Origin: Micromonospora zamorensis
GTDB taxonomy: Bacteria; Actinomycetota; Actinomycetes; Mycobacteriales; Micromonosporaceae
DNA: 64,000 bases
Assembly: GCF_900090275.1 (NCBI RefSeq)
Contig: NZ_LT607755.1
Coordinates: 6,076,001-6,140,000, forward strand
Direction of reading: 5' to 3'
Shown: positions 51,721 to 60,361 of the stretch, one piece after another
How the letters are laid out: each line of letters opens with the position of its first letter
How positions within the stretch are numbered: the stretch's first letter is position 1
The notes under the pieces: model-generated
What the model saw: the letters and a program-made list of their open reading frames with translations, nothing else
Databases searched by the model: none
Told to the model about the DNA's origin: nothing
Translations under genes and position numbers: made by a program

Positions 51721-52695
51721 ATGAAGGCGATTACCATCCCGCAGCCCGGTGGACCCGAAGCGCTGGTCTGGGCCGAGGTGCCCGACCCGGAGCCGGGCCC
51801 CGGCGAGGTGATCGTGGATGTGCGGGCCAGCGGGGTCAACCGCGCTGACCTGCTGCAACGGCAGGGGCACTATCCGCCACCGCCGGGCGCGTCCGCGTAC
51901 CCCGGGTTGGAATGCTCTGGGGTGATCACCGAGGTCGGTTCGGAGGTCGCCGGGTGGGCGGTCGGGCAGCAGGTCTGCGCGCTGCTGTCCGGCGGCGGGT
52001 ACGCCGAGCGGGTCGCGGTCCCCGCCGGGCAGTTGCTCCCGGTGCCGGCCTGCGACTCGGTGGACGCCGCAGGGCTGCCCGAGGTGGCCTGCACGGTCTG
52101 GTCGAACCTGGTCCAGGTGGGTCGGCTCAGCTCGGGCGACACGCTGCTGGTGCACGGCGGGGGTAGTGGGATCGGCACCTTCGCGGTCCAGCTCGGGGCG
52201 GCCCTCGGCGCGACCGTCGTGACCACCGCCCGGGCGGCCAAGCACTCCCGGCTGCGTGAGCTGGGCGCGTCGCACCCGATCGACTACCGCGAGCAGGACT
52301 TCGTGGAGGAGGTCCGGCGGGTCACCGACGGTCGCGGCGCGGACGTGATCCTGGACATCATGGGCGCGTCCTACCTGGGCCGGAACGTCTCCGCGCTGGC
52401 GACCGGCGGTCGGCTGGTGGTGATCGGCATGCAGGGTGGGCGCAAGGCTGAGCTGGATCTCGGCGCACTGCTGACGAAGCGGGCGACCGTCGCCGCGACC
52501 TCGCTGCGGTCTCGGCCGATCGCGGAGAAGGCGGAGATCGTCCAGGGCGTACGGGACGAGGTGTGGCCGTTGATCGAGGCGGGCCGGGTCCGGCCGGTGG
52601 TGGACCGGCGGCTGCCGATGACCGAGGCGGCCGAGGCGCACCGGCTCGTCGAGTCGAACGATCACTTCGGCAAGGTGCTGCTCACCCTCGGGTGA
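51721..52695 (+). CDS. NAD(P)H:quinone oxidoreductase (PIG3/zeta-crystallin type)
   Basis: The 324-residue MDR-superfamily protein lacks structural zinc ligands. It has the opening MKAITIPQPGGPEALVWAEVP, ASGVNRADLLQRQGHYPPP (PIG3-type), the NADPH loop LLVHGGGSGIGTFAVQLG and VILDIMGASYLGRN. It reduces quinones with NADPH in the cytoplasm. It is convergent with soxR (13 bp between stops), a redox regulator whose regulons in actinomycetes often contain quinone reductases. Confidence 0.9.
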   Translation: MKAITIPQPGGPEALVWAEVPDPEPGPGEVIVDVRASGVNRADLLQRQGHYPPPPGASAYPGLECSGVITEVGSEVAGWAVGQQVCALLSGGGYAERVAVPAGQLLPVPACDSVDAAGLPEVACTVWSNLVQVGRLSSGDTLLVHGGGSGIGTFAVQLGAALGATVVTTARAAKHSRLRELGASHPIDYREQDFVEEVRRVTDGRGADVILDIMGASYLGRNVSALATGGRLVVIGMQGGRKAELDLGALLTKRATVAATSLRSRPIAEKAEIVQGVRDEVWPLIEAGRVRPVVDRRLPMTEAAEAHRLVESNDHFGKVLLTLG

Positions 52696-52707
52696 GCAGC
52701 CGGCCCG

Positions 52708-53181
52708 TCAGGCGGGCGAGCCCGCCGGTGTCGGGTCGTCGGCCGGTCGGGGCAGCACCAGCCGGGCGCCCGGGCCCTCGCCGGCCAGCGCGTCCCCGGG
52801 GTTGTTGAGCGTGCAGCGCTGCAACGACAGGCAGCCGCAGCCGATGCAGCCGTCCAGGTCGTCGCGGAGCTTGGTGAGCAGCCGGATCCGCTCGTCCAGC
52901 CGGCTCCGCCAGCTCGCGGAGAGCCGCGCCCAGTCCTGTGGGCTGGGCGTACGGGCTTCGGGGAGCGAGTCCAGTGCCGCGCGGATCTCGTCGAGGGAGA
53001 CGCCGACCTGCTGGGAGATCCGGATGAAGGCCACCCGCCGCAACTCGGCGCGGGCGTACCGGCGCTGATTGCCGCCGGTCCGATCGGCGCGGATCAGCCC
53101 CAGTCGCTCGTAGTAGCGCAGCGCCGACGGCGCCACGCCCGAGCGGACCGACAGCTCGCCGATCGTCAGTAGATCCTGCAT
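52708..53181 (-). CDS. soxR: redox-sensitive MerR-family activator SoxR
   Basis: The start chosen is ATG 53181; GTG 53184 is possible; 157 residues. The MerR winged HTH is at about 5-75 (LTIGELSVRSGVAPSALRYYERLGLI), then a dimer helix, then the [2Fe-2S] ligand cluster CIGCGCLSLQRC (C-x2-C-x-C-x5-C), diagnostic for SoxR. In actinomycetes SoxR senses endogenous redox-active metabolites and not superoxide. The divergent gap to the transketolase gene contains the palindrome at 53196, 14 bp from the start codon. Confidence 0.95.
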   Translation of the reverse strand: MQDLLTIGELSVRSGVAPSALRYYERLGLIRADRTGGNQRRYARAELRRVAFIRISQQVGVSLDEIRAALDSLPEARTPSPQDWARLSASWRSRLDERIRLLTKLRDDLDGCIGCGCLSLQRCTLNNPGDALAGEGPGARLVLPRPADDPTPAGSPA

Positions 53182-53195
53182 CACCAGGTCCTTGA

Positions 53196-53213
53196 GTTGA
53201 AGTCCACTTCAAC
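53196..53213. promoter_or_regulatory. SoxR-box-like palindrome
   Basis: GTTGAAGTCCACTTCAAC is a perfect 18-bp palindrome midway between soxR and the transketolase N-terminal gene. SoxR sites are about 18-bp palindromes lying between the -35 and -10 elements; this one also resembles CTTCAA-type SoxR boxes of other actinomycetes. It is therefore the likely SoxR target for the transketolase genes and for autoregulation. Confidence 0.8.
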
Positions 53214-53228
53214 TTACACAGTAGTGGC

Positions 53229-53924
53229 ATGACAACCACAGTGACCACCAACACCGGCTCCCGGCTTCCCGGGCTGATCCGACGACTGACCGGCGACGAG
53301 AAGCACGCGCCGAGCGCGCACTCGACCATCGACGTGCTCCAGGTGCTCTACGACCGGGTGCTGCGGGTCACCCCCGACACCGCCGACGACCCGGAACGCG
53401 ACAGGTTCCTGCTCTCCAAGGGCCACGGACCGGCCGCCTACTACGCGGTGCTCGCCGCGCACGGCTTCATCCCGGAAGCCTGGCTCGACGACCTGGCCGG
53501 GCCGGCGAGCCGACTCGGCCATCATCCGGACCGGCTACTGGTCCCCGGAGTCGAGATCGGTTCCGGCTCGCTCGGGCACGGGCTCGGGCTGGCCGTCGGC
53601 AGCGCCCTCGGGCTACGGGCCCAGGGGCTGCTCAAACCCCGGGTGTACGTGTTGCTCGGCGACGCCGAACTGGACGAGGGCTCCAACCACGAGGCGATCG
53701 CGTACGCCGGTGCCACCGGCCTGGCGAACCTCACCGCGATCGTGGTCGACAACTCGTCGGCCACCCACGGCTGGGCGGGCGGCATCGCCAGCCGGTTCAC
53801 CGTCAACGGCTGGACCGCCGACACCGTCGACGGCCGCAACCACACCGACCTGTACGTGGCGCTGACCGGGCACCGGCCGGGACGGCCGCACCTCGTCGTC
53901 GCCCACGTCGAGAACAAGGGATGA
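53229..53924 (+). CDS. transketolase-like protein, N-terminal (TPP-binding) half
   Basis: The 231 residues correspond to the first half of transketolase: SKGHGPAAYYAVLA, PGVEIGSGSLGHGLGLAVGSALG and the thiamin-pyrophosphate/metal loop LLGDAELDEGSNHEA. It needs the partner at 53921 to form the active site. Split transketolases of this sort can act in sugar, aromatic precursor or DXP-like reactions. The start lies 15 bp after the SoxR-like box. Confidence 0.9.
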   Translation: MTTTVTTNTGSRLPGLIRRLTGDEKHAPSAHSTIDVLQVLYDRVLRVTPDTADDPERDRFLLSKGHGPAAYYAVLAAHGFIPEAWLDDLAGPASRLGHHPDRLLVPGVEIGSGSLGHGLGLAVGSALGLRAQGLLKPRVYVLLGDAELDEGSNHEAIAYAGATGLANLTAIVVDNSSATHGWAGGIASRFTVNGWTADTVDGRNHTDLYVALTGHRPGRPHLVVAHVENKG

Positions 53925-54823
53925 CCGCCATGCGTGACGCCTTCATCGACGCCACCACCGCGCTGCTCGACGACGACCCGCGCACCGCAATCGTGCTGGC
54001 CGACATCTCGGCCACCCAGTTCGCGCCGGCCGGCACCCGCCACCCGGACCGGGTGTTCAATGTCGGCATCCGGGAGCAACTGATGATCGGGGTGGCCGGC
54101 GGGCTCGCCCTGACCGGGCTTCGCCCGATCGTGCACTCCTACGCGACGTTCCTGGTGGACCGGGCGTACGAGCAGATCAAGCTGGATCTGGACCACCAGG
54201 GCGTGGGCGCGGTCATGGTCAGCATCGGAGCATCGTTCGACGGGTCAGCTGAGGGCCGGACCCACCAGTCGCCCGGCGACGTGGCGCTCTTCGACTCGTT
54301 GGGCGACGGCTGGACGGTGCGGGTGCCCGGCCACCCCGACGAGGTCGCACCGCTGCTGCGCGAGGCGGCGATCACCGACGATCCGGTCTACCTGCGGCTG
54401 AGCGAGCAACGCAACGCCCGGGCGCACCCGGACGCCGACCGGTTGCGGGTGATCCGGCAGGGTGGGACGAACGCGCCGCTCGTGCTGGCAGTCGGGCCGA
54501 TGCTCGATCCCACCCTGGCAGCGACCGAGGGGATGGCCGTGACGGTCGCGTACACCCACACTCCCCGGCCGTTCGACACGTCCGGGCTGCGGGCGCTCGC
54601 CGCGACCGAGGTGGTGCTGGTCGAGCCGTACCTGTCAGGAACGTCGAGCGCGGTCGTCAGCCGGGCCATGGCGGAGGTGCCGCATCGGCTGCTCGCCCTC
54701 GGGGTGGATCAGACCGACCTGCGCCGATACGGAGATCCGGCCGACCACGCCCGGTGGCACGGCCTGGATGCCGACGGTCTGCGCCGGTCGATCAGTGCGT
54801 TTCTGGGATCAGCGCGCGGGTGA
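53921..54823 (+). CDS. transketolase-like protein, C-terminal half
   Basis: The 300 residues start in an ATGA overlap with the N-terminal half. The pyrimidine-binding domain shows VFNVGIREQLMIGVAGGLALTGLRPIVHSYATFL, with the catalytic Glu in GIREQ; a C-terminal transketolase domain follows. The two subunits form a heteromeric enzyme equivalent to one transketolase chain. The 3' end overlaps the convergent GT2 gene by 15 bp. Confidence 0.9.
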   Translation: MTAMRDAFIDATTALLDDDPRTAIVLADISATQFAPAGTRHPDRVFNVGIREQLMIGVAGGLALTGLRPIVHSYATFLVDRAYEQIKLDLDHQGVGAVMVSIGASFDGSAEGRTHQSPGDVALFDSLGDGWTVRVPGHPDEVAPLLREAAITDDPVYLRLSEQRNARAHPDADRLRVIRQGGTNAPLVLAVGPMLDPTLAATEGMAVTVAYTHTPRPFDTSGLRALAATEVVLVEPYLSGTSSAVVSRAMAEVPHRLLALGVDQTDLRRYGDPADHARWHGLDADGLRRSISAFLGSARG

Positions 54824-55528
54824 CGCGGTGGAACGGCGGCGGGCGCGTTCGCGGCCGAGGATCCAGATCGCCTCGACGCCGTCCTTCCAGGTGATCTTCT
54901 TGCCCTCTTCCCGGCCACGAGCCCGGTAGCTGATCGGCACCTCGTAGGGGCGGATCCGGCGACGCAGCAGCTTGCCGGTCACCTCGGCCTCCATGCCGAA
55001 GCCGCGCGAGCGCACCTCGAGCGACCGGTAGAGCGCCACCGGCATCAGCTTGAAGCAGGTCTCCAGGTCGCCGATGTACGAGTTGAACAGCACGTTGGCC
55101 GCCATCGTGACGCCCTTGTTGCCCATCACGTACCAGAAGCTGTAGGCGCTGTGGCTGCCAAAGGTGCGATTGCCGTAGACGACAGTGGCCCGCCCGTCGA
55201 GCACCGGGTCGAGCAGCTTGGGGATGTCCTGCGGGTCGTACTCCAGGTCGGCGTCGAGGATGACCATGTAGTCGCCCTCCGCGCTGTCGACCGCCGTCTT
55301 GATGGCGGCACCCTTACCGGCGTTGCGCTGGTGGGTGATGACACGCAGACGTGCGTCGTCGGCGCGGCCGAGGACCTCGCCGGTGCCGTCCCGGCTGCCG
55401 TCGTCGACGACGACCAACTCGATCTCGCAGGGATAGTCAACCGCCAACGCCTGCTTGAGGGCATCCGCGATGCGTTCTTCCTCGTTGTAGACCGGCATGA
55501 GGATCGAGAGCTTCAAGGGAATCTCCAC
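54809..55528 (-). CDS. GT2 glycosyltransferase (dolichyl-phosphate-sugar synthase-like)
   Basis: GTG 55528 (or TTG 55516) gives 239 residues. GT-A motifs are LSILMPVYNEEERIADAL, ELVVVDDGSRDGT, RNAGKGAAIKTAV, the metal site VILDADLEYDP, and LETCFKLMPVAL with GFGMEAEVTGKLL. No membrane helix is present. It is of the polyprenol-phosphate mannose/glucose synthase type that charges a lipid carrier for GT-C enzymes, such as that at 55642, which is divergent from it. Confidence 0.9.
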   Translation of the reverse strand: MEIPLKLSILMPVYNEEERIADALKQALAVDYPCEIELVVVDDGSRDGTGEVLGRADDARLRVITHQRNAGKGAAIKTAVDSAEGDYMVILDADLEYDPQDIPKLLDPVLDGRATVVYGNRTFGSHSAYSFWYVMGNKGVTMAANVLFNSYIGDLETCFKLMPVALYRSLEVRSRGFGMEAEVTGKLLRRRIRPYEVPISYRARGREEGKKITWKDGVEAIWILGRERARRRSTASPAR

Positions 55529-55641
55529 GGTGGCGGCAACACGTCGGGCACAGCCTAGCCTGGCTGGTTGACCTTCGATATGCCGCCACCATCGGGGCTG
55601 TCGGCGTGGCTAGCGCAGACGAATGGTGTTTACTACCCGCC

Positions 55642-57900
55642 ATGTCGGCTGGCGGCTCTCTGCTCGCGGCGGTTCCCGCCGCCGGGGCGCTCCTGCTCAC
55701 CGTCGCGATGAGGCCGCGCGAGGTCGGCGCGGTCGCGCCGCTACGGCTCGCCGTGGTGCGCGCCGCGCTGCTCACCGGCGTGTACGCGGTGCTCGTCGTC
55801 GAACTTCTCGGCGCGTTGCACGCGCTGACCCGGCCGGCCTTCGCCGCCGCGTGGCTGCTCTTCCTGGCCGCCGCCGCGACAGCAGCCGGTCTGCGGCAGC
55901 GACGCGCGACCCGTACCGCGCCGACGCTCACCGCTGCACCGCGACCGGTGCCGGTCGGTGCCGTGGTGTCCGGCGGCAGCGCCGACCCGCCCGCCGCCGT
56001 CGAGCGCGGTGCGACCGGTCCCGACCCCACGCCGACCCGCGCCGTCCGGGCACCGTCCGGCCTGCTCGCCGTGGCCCTCGACGCCTGGCGTACGGCGGGA
56101 CGCGGCGAGCGGCTGCTCGTCGGCGCGATCGGCGGACTGGTCCTGCTGGAGCTGCTGGTCGCGCTGCTGGCCGAGCCGAACAACTTCGACTCACAGACCT
56201 ATCACCTGCCGAAGGTGGAGCACTGGGTGGCTCAGGGTGACCTGGACTTCTGGCCCACCGCCATCCACCGGCAGGTGACCATCCCGCCCGGAGCCGAGTA
56301 CCTGCTGCTGCACCTTCGCCTCCTCACCGGCGGGGACCACCTGTACAACCTGGTGCAGTGGGCGGCCGGAGTGCTCTGCCTCCTGGTGGTCGCACGGATC
56401 ACCGCGCAGCTCGGCGGCAGCCGACGGGCCCAGCTGCTCACCGCGTTCGTGTTGGCGACCACGCCGATGGTGGTGCTCCAGGCGACCAGCACGCAGACCG
56501 ACCTGGTCTGCGCGGCGTGGGTGACCTGCGCGGCGACCCTCGTGCTGGACGGGCTGCGTCGGCGGACAGGCTGGGGCACGGTGCTCGGGTTGGGGGCGGC
56601 CACCGGTCTGACCGCGGTGACCAAGACCAGTGGTCTGATCGCGGTCGGTCCGCTGCTGCTGCTCTGGGGGTTGGCCCAGCTCCGGCTGGCGCTGACCGCG
56701 AGCACGGCGACGCCCGGCCCGACGGCGGCCGGCGCGGCACCACCCAACCCGACGGCCGGCGCGGCATCGCCCGGCCCGACGGCGGCCGGCGGGTATCGGC
56801 GGCCTCGGCCGGTCGGCGGGCTGGCCCGCACGGTCGGCGCCTCGGTGTTGATCCTGCTGGTCGCGGCCGTGGTGGTCGGCCCGTTCCTGGCCCGGGTGAC
56901 CGCGGAGTTCGGGCACCCGTTGGGGCCGCCCCGGCTGCGCGAGTCGATCCCGATGGAACGGCACGACCCGCAGTCGATCCTGGTCAACGCTCTGCGGATC
57001 GGGCACACCGCGTTCGACACGCCGCTGGCGCCCCTGCGCCGGGCCGGAGCCGAGGCGATCATCGACGGAGCGGGCGCGATCGGGGTCGACCCGCAGGACC
57101 GTGCGATCACCTTCGGTCGGGAGATCTTTCCGGAGCCGGCCTGGTATCCGGACGAGGACCGGGTGGCGTTCCCCCTGACCGGGGCGCTGGTGTTGATCGG
57201 TGCGGTCGTCGCACTCGCCCGCCCGCGCCGGATCGATCCCGAGCAGGCCGGGCCGCTGCGCGCGTACGCGGTGGTGGTGTTGGCCGCCGTCCTGTTGCAC
57301 ACCTCGATGATCAAGTGGCAGCCGTGGGGCAACCGGCTGATCCTCTACGCCGTGGTGCTGGCCGTGCCGCTGGCCGGGCTCTGGCTCGACGCGCTCTTCC
57401 GCCGCCGCCGCGGCAACCCGGGTCGGCCGGGAGCCCGCCGGTCGGTGGCCACGCTGACGGCGGTCACCGTGCTGGCCACCGCGGCGCTGGCCGGTGTGCT
57501 CGCGCTGTCGTACGGCTTTCCGCGACGGCTGGTCGGTGCCGGTTCGGTCTTCACCACCTCGGACTGGGACACCCGGTTCCTGCGGCGTCCGCAGTGGGCC
57601 GACGAGTTCCGCTGGGCGGCGACGGCGGTCCGCGACAGCGGTGCCGGACGGATCGGGCTGGTGCAGCAGAACGACAACTGGGAGTACCCGTGGTGGCTGC
57701 TGCTCCGGCAGCCGGACGGGGGTTCGCCGGACCTGGTGGCGTTGCAGTCGGTGCTGCCGGAGCGACCGCCGGCGGACCCTGCCTCGGTCGACGCGATCGT
57801 CTGCACCGGCAGTCGTCCGGCCTGCACGAAGCTGGTCCCGGCCGGCTGGCGGCTGGAGTTCCGCGGCTACGTCGGCTACGCCCTGCCGCCGGGCCGCTGA
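55642..57900 (+). CDS. polytopic GT-C membrane glycosyltransferase
   Basis: The start chosen is ATG 55642; ATG 55606 is possible. The 752 residues contain about 12 membrane helices. The GT-C signature region follows helix 3: LLAEPNNFDSQTYHLPKVEHWVAQGD, with the acidic FDS motif in the first external loop and HRQVTIPPGAEYLL after it. A low-complexity insertion (PGPTAAGAAPPNPTAGAASP, DNA repeats at about 56717-56790) sits in a loop. The product is a lipid-linked sugar transferase. Pairing with the divergent GT2 enzyme suggests one envelope-glycan pathway. Confidence 0.82.
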   Translation: MSAGGSLLAAVPAAGALLLTVAMRPREVGAVAPLRLAVVRAALLTGVYAVLVVELLGALHALTRPAFAAAWLLFLAAAATAAGLRQRRATRTAPTLTAAPRPVPVGAVVSGGSADPPAAVERGATGPDPTPTRAVRAPSGLLAVALDAWRTAGRGERLLVGAIGGLVLLELLVALLAEPNNFDSQTYHLPKVEHWVAQGDLDFWPTAIHRQVTIPPGAEYLLLHLRLLTGGDHLYNLVQWAAGVLCLLVVARITAQLGGSRRAQLLTAFVLATTPMVVLQATSTQTDLVCAAWVTCAATLVLDGLRRRTGWGTVLGLGAATGLTAVTKTSGLIAVGPLLLLWGLAQLRLALTASTATPGPTAAGAAPPNPTAGAASPGPTAAGGYRRPRPVGGLARTVGASVLILLVAAVVVGPFLARVTAEFGHPLGPPRLRESIPMERHDPQSILVNALRIGHTAFDTPLAPLRRAGAEAIIDGAGAIGVDPQDRAITFGREIFPEPAWYPDEDRVAFPLTGALVLIGAVVALARPRRIDPEQAGPLRAYAVVVLAAVLLHTSMIKWQPWGNRLILYAVVLAVPLAGLWLDALFRRRRGNPGRPGARRSVATLTAVTVLATAALAGVLALSYGFPRRLVGAGSVFTTSDWDTRFLRRPQWADEFRWAATAVRDSGAGRIGLVQQNDNWEYPWWLLLRQPDGGSPDLVALQSVLPERPPADPASVDAIVCTGSRPACTKLVPAGWRLEFRGYVGYALPPGR

Positions 57901-57929
57901 CCCGGCGGTCCGCTTCGGCGCATCTCGAT

Positions 57930-57953
57930 CGCCCGGATAGTCCGATCCGGGCG
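57930..57953 (+). terminator. 9-bp hairpin after the GT-C gene
   Basis: CGCCCGGAT pairs with ATCCGGGCG around a 6-nt loop, 29 bp after the stop codon. There is no T run. Modest support. Confidence 0.5.
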
Positions 57954-58064
57954 GTTCTGCAGCCTGCGCGCAAGGATCCGAGACGCATTCACATCCATTG
58001 ATCCGCACGTTACCTTCTGGTAACTCAGTCGACGTCCCGCGACTGAGCCGAAAGGAGTGCGTCG

Positions 58065-59666
58065 ATGCCTGCAATCCCCGCCAGGCCCGAACGCGCGACC
58101 CGACGACGGGCCATCACCGTCGCCGTGGCCGTCGCCGCCCTCGTCCTACCGATGCTCGCCGGACCGGCCACCCCCGCCACCGCCGCCGACCGTCCAACCG
58201 TCCAACCACTCCCCGCCAACCTCGAGGCCATCCGGGCCGCCGAGGCCACCGCCCTCTACGGCACCCCCGCGATCCGCCCGATCGAGCAACGCCGCACCGC
58301 GCTGATCACCATGGGCGACAGCCAGATCTCCGGTGAGGGAGTCGGCAACTACGTGCCCGGCACCCACCAGGACGGCAACTGGTGCGACCGCTCGTACGAC
58401 CAGGCGGTGTTCCGCACCGGCATCCCGTCGGACGCGAGATACAACATCGCCTGCTCCGGTGCCACCCCGTGGAACCTCATCGCCGGCGGCCCGACCCAGC
58501 ACAACGAGCTGAACCAGGGCGACTACCTGGGCATCAAGGCGCGCAACACGCACGTGAAACTGATCTGGGTGGTGGTCGGCGCGAACGGAGACGGCACCAT
58601 CCAGTTCGGCCCGGTCGCCACCGACTGCGCTGTCAGCCGGGTCTTCCTCCAGGGCAACTGCTACCCCGACTACACCGACCAGTGGACGATCCGCACCGAC
58701 GGCAGCCGCCGGGCGGTTGCGGACGCCCTCACCGACATCCGACAGACCATGACCAGGGCCGGCTACCTGCGCACGGACTACGAGCTGGTGCTCATGTCGT
58801 ACCCGAGCCCGGCCAGCCCGGACGTGGAGGACAACCCGAACTTCCCCGGCTGGTACTCCGGCGGCTGCCTGCTCTACCTGGCCGACGCCGCGTTCGCCCG
58901 CAACAAGGCGGTGCCGCTGTTCGAGTCGGCGCTGCGCGCGGCGGCCACCCAGACCGGCACCCGCTACCTGGACGCCAGCCGGCTCTTCCACGGCCACGAG
59001 GTGTGCACTGACAACACCTCGGTCCGCGGCCTCAACATCGAGATCGGGATCTGGAACGAGAACGCCGCCCGGCAGTCGTTCCACCCCAACGCCCGCGGGC
59101 ACGGCATGTTCGCCCAGTGCATCACCCAGTTCTGGAACTCCGGACATAACCAGGCCACCTGCGTCGACCCGGCCAGCACCGGCGCTGGCGTGCTCTACCC
59201 GGGCCTGATGCAGTTCAAGCAGTTGCGCAACCCTGCCACCAACACCTGCGTCGACGGTAAGGGTTACGACTCCCGCAACGGCACCGCCCAGCAGTCGTAC
59301 GGCTGCCACGGCGGGCGCAACCAGGGCTTCTGGTACGACTCGGCCAAGCGGTCACTGCACTCGGAGCTGTCCCACGACCGTTGCCTCGATGTCGCCGGCG
59401 CATCGATGACGGCCGGCACCGCGGTCAACATCTACGACTGCAACGGCACTGCCGCCCAGCAGTTCACCTTCGTCGGCAACCAGCTCAAGCCGGCCGCCGC
59501 CAGCAACCTCTGCGTGGCGTTCGACAGCCCGTCGTCGGGCGCTCCCCGGCTGCGGTTGGCCACCTGCTCCACCAGCACCCGGCAGCAGTGGTCGTTCGAG
59601 GCTCGTACCGCCGCCAACCCGGTCGGCTACGGTCACGACGACTTCATCGGCTCCCGCGTCTACTGA
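58065..59666 (+). CDS. secreted SGNH-type hydrolase with C-terminal ricin B-like lectin
   Basis: ATG 58065 with AAAGGAG gives 533 residues. The signal peptide cleaves near ATAADRP (about residue 42). An SGNH fold (about 78-385) has block I TMGDSQISGEG (Ser nucleophile), block II/III ACSGATPWNLI and WVVVGANGDG, and block V FHPNARGHGMF (His). The C-terminal domain (about 395-520) is ricin-B-like (CVDGKGYDSRNGTAQQSYGC, CLDVAGASMTAG, QQWSF). It probably de-esterifies an extracellular glycan or lipid bound by the lectin part. A strong terminator follows. Confidence 0.87.
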   Translation: MPAIPARPERATRRRAITVAVAVAALVLPMLAGPATPATAADRPTVQPLPANLEAIRAAEATALYGTPAIRPIEQRRTALITMGDSQISGEGVGNYVPGTHQDGNWCDRSYDQAVFRTGIPSDARYNIACSGATPWNLIAGGPTQHNELNQGDYLGIKARNTHVKLIWVVVGANGDGTIQFGPVATDCAVSRVFLQGNCYPDYTDQWTIRTDGSRRAVADALTDIRQTMTRAGYLRTDYELVLMSYPSPASPDVEDNPNFPGWYSGGCLLYLADAAFARNKAVPLFESALRAAATQTGTRYLDASRLFHGHEVCTDNTSVRGLNIEIGIWNENAARQSFHPNARGHGMFAQCITQFWNSGHNQATCVDPASTGAGVLYPGLMQFKQLRNPATNTCVDGKGYDSRNGTAQQSYGCHGGRNQGFWYDSAKRSLHSELSHDRCLDVAGASMTAGTAVNIYDCNGTAAQQFTFVGNQLKPAAASNLCVAFDSPSSGAPRLRLATCSTSTRQQWSFEARTAANPVGYGHDDFIGSRVY

Positions 59667-59672
59667 CGGAAG

Positions 59673-59703
59673 GAGGGGCCCCTGGTCGACTCAGGGGCCC
59701 CTC
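59673..59703. terminator. bidirectional hairpin
   Basis: GAGGGGCCCCTG at 59673-59684 pairs perfectly with 59692-59703 around a 7-nt loop, between the convergent SGNH gene and lipoprotein gene ends. Confidence 0.82.
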
Positions 59704-59705
59704 GC

Positions 59706-60305
59706 TCACTTCGTGCGGGGGATGAGGACGAGTCGCGCCACGCCCTTGTCGCCGTCCTTCGCGCCGGCGACGCCGAGCGTCGCGCCGACCTTCACCTCGC
59801 TCGGCTGCACTGTGGCGCGCCGCTCGACGACCCGCAGGTCCTCGCCGAAGGTCCAGGTCATGGTGAAGCCGTCGGTGGACTTGACGGTCATCGAGTCGCC
59901 GTCGATCGCGGTCACCTCGCCGCGCTGCACGGCGACGGTCTGCGTACCGCCGTCCTTCGTCTTCACGACCGCCTCACCGTGCAGGGTGTTCCTGCGCAGC
60001 TGCACCCGGGCCTGGCGGCGCTTGCGCCACTCCTCGCCGCGCTTCTCCCGGGCCTTGTCCCTGGCGGTGGGGGAGGCACCCGGCGTCGGGGTGGCCGGCG
60101 CGGCGACGGTCTGCACGTCCAGGTCGTCGGCGTCGAAGCCCATCGCGGTCAGCGCCTGACCCTCCACGCCCATCGCGGCGGCGACCTCGACGGCGGCCTC
60201 CCGGGCGGGCTGGCTGGCCACCTCGGCCGCGCCACAGCCGCTGACGCCCAGCGTGACCGCCGCGAGCAGTGCCGTGGTGCCGGTGGCGAATCCCCAACGT
60301 GGCAT
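59706..60305 (-). CDS. lipoprotein, DUF5666-like, of the two-component operon
   Basis: The start chosen is ATG 60305 (MPRWGFATG); 199 residues. Lipobox LGVSGC near residue 23. A charged Arg/Glu helix (REKRGEEWRKRRQARVQLRR) leads to a beta domain resembling DUF5666 (HGEAVVKTKDGGTQTVAVQ, EVTAIDGDSMTVKSTDGFTM). It is the third gene of a response regulator-kinase-lipoprotein operon. It may sense the envelope or be a regulon product. Confidence 0.75.
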   Translation of the reverse strand: MPRWGFATGTTALLAAVTLGVSGCGAAEVASQPAREAAVEVAAAMGVEGQALTAMGFDADDLDVQTVAAPATPTPGASPTARDKAREKRGEEWRKRRQARVQLRRNTLHGEAVVKTKDGGTQTVAVQRGEVTAIDGDSMTVKSTDGFTMTWTFGEDLRVVERRATVQPSEVKVGATLGVAGAKDGDKGVARLVLIPRTK

Positions 60306-60361
60306 GACGTTCCCTCTCGTCCGTGGAGCCCTCAGCATCTCCGTCGAGGACGAGCGGAGCG

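Noticed and set aside
53229..54823. A single transketolase broken by frameshift
   Set aside because: The two frames overlap by a clean ATGA with each half complete, as in known split transketolases.
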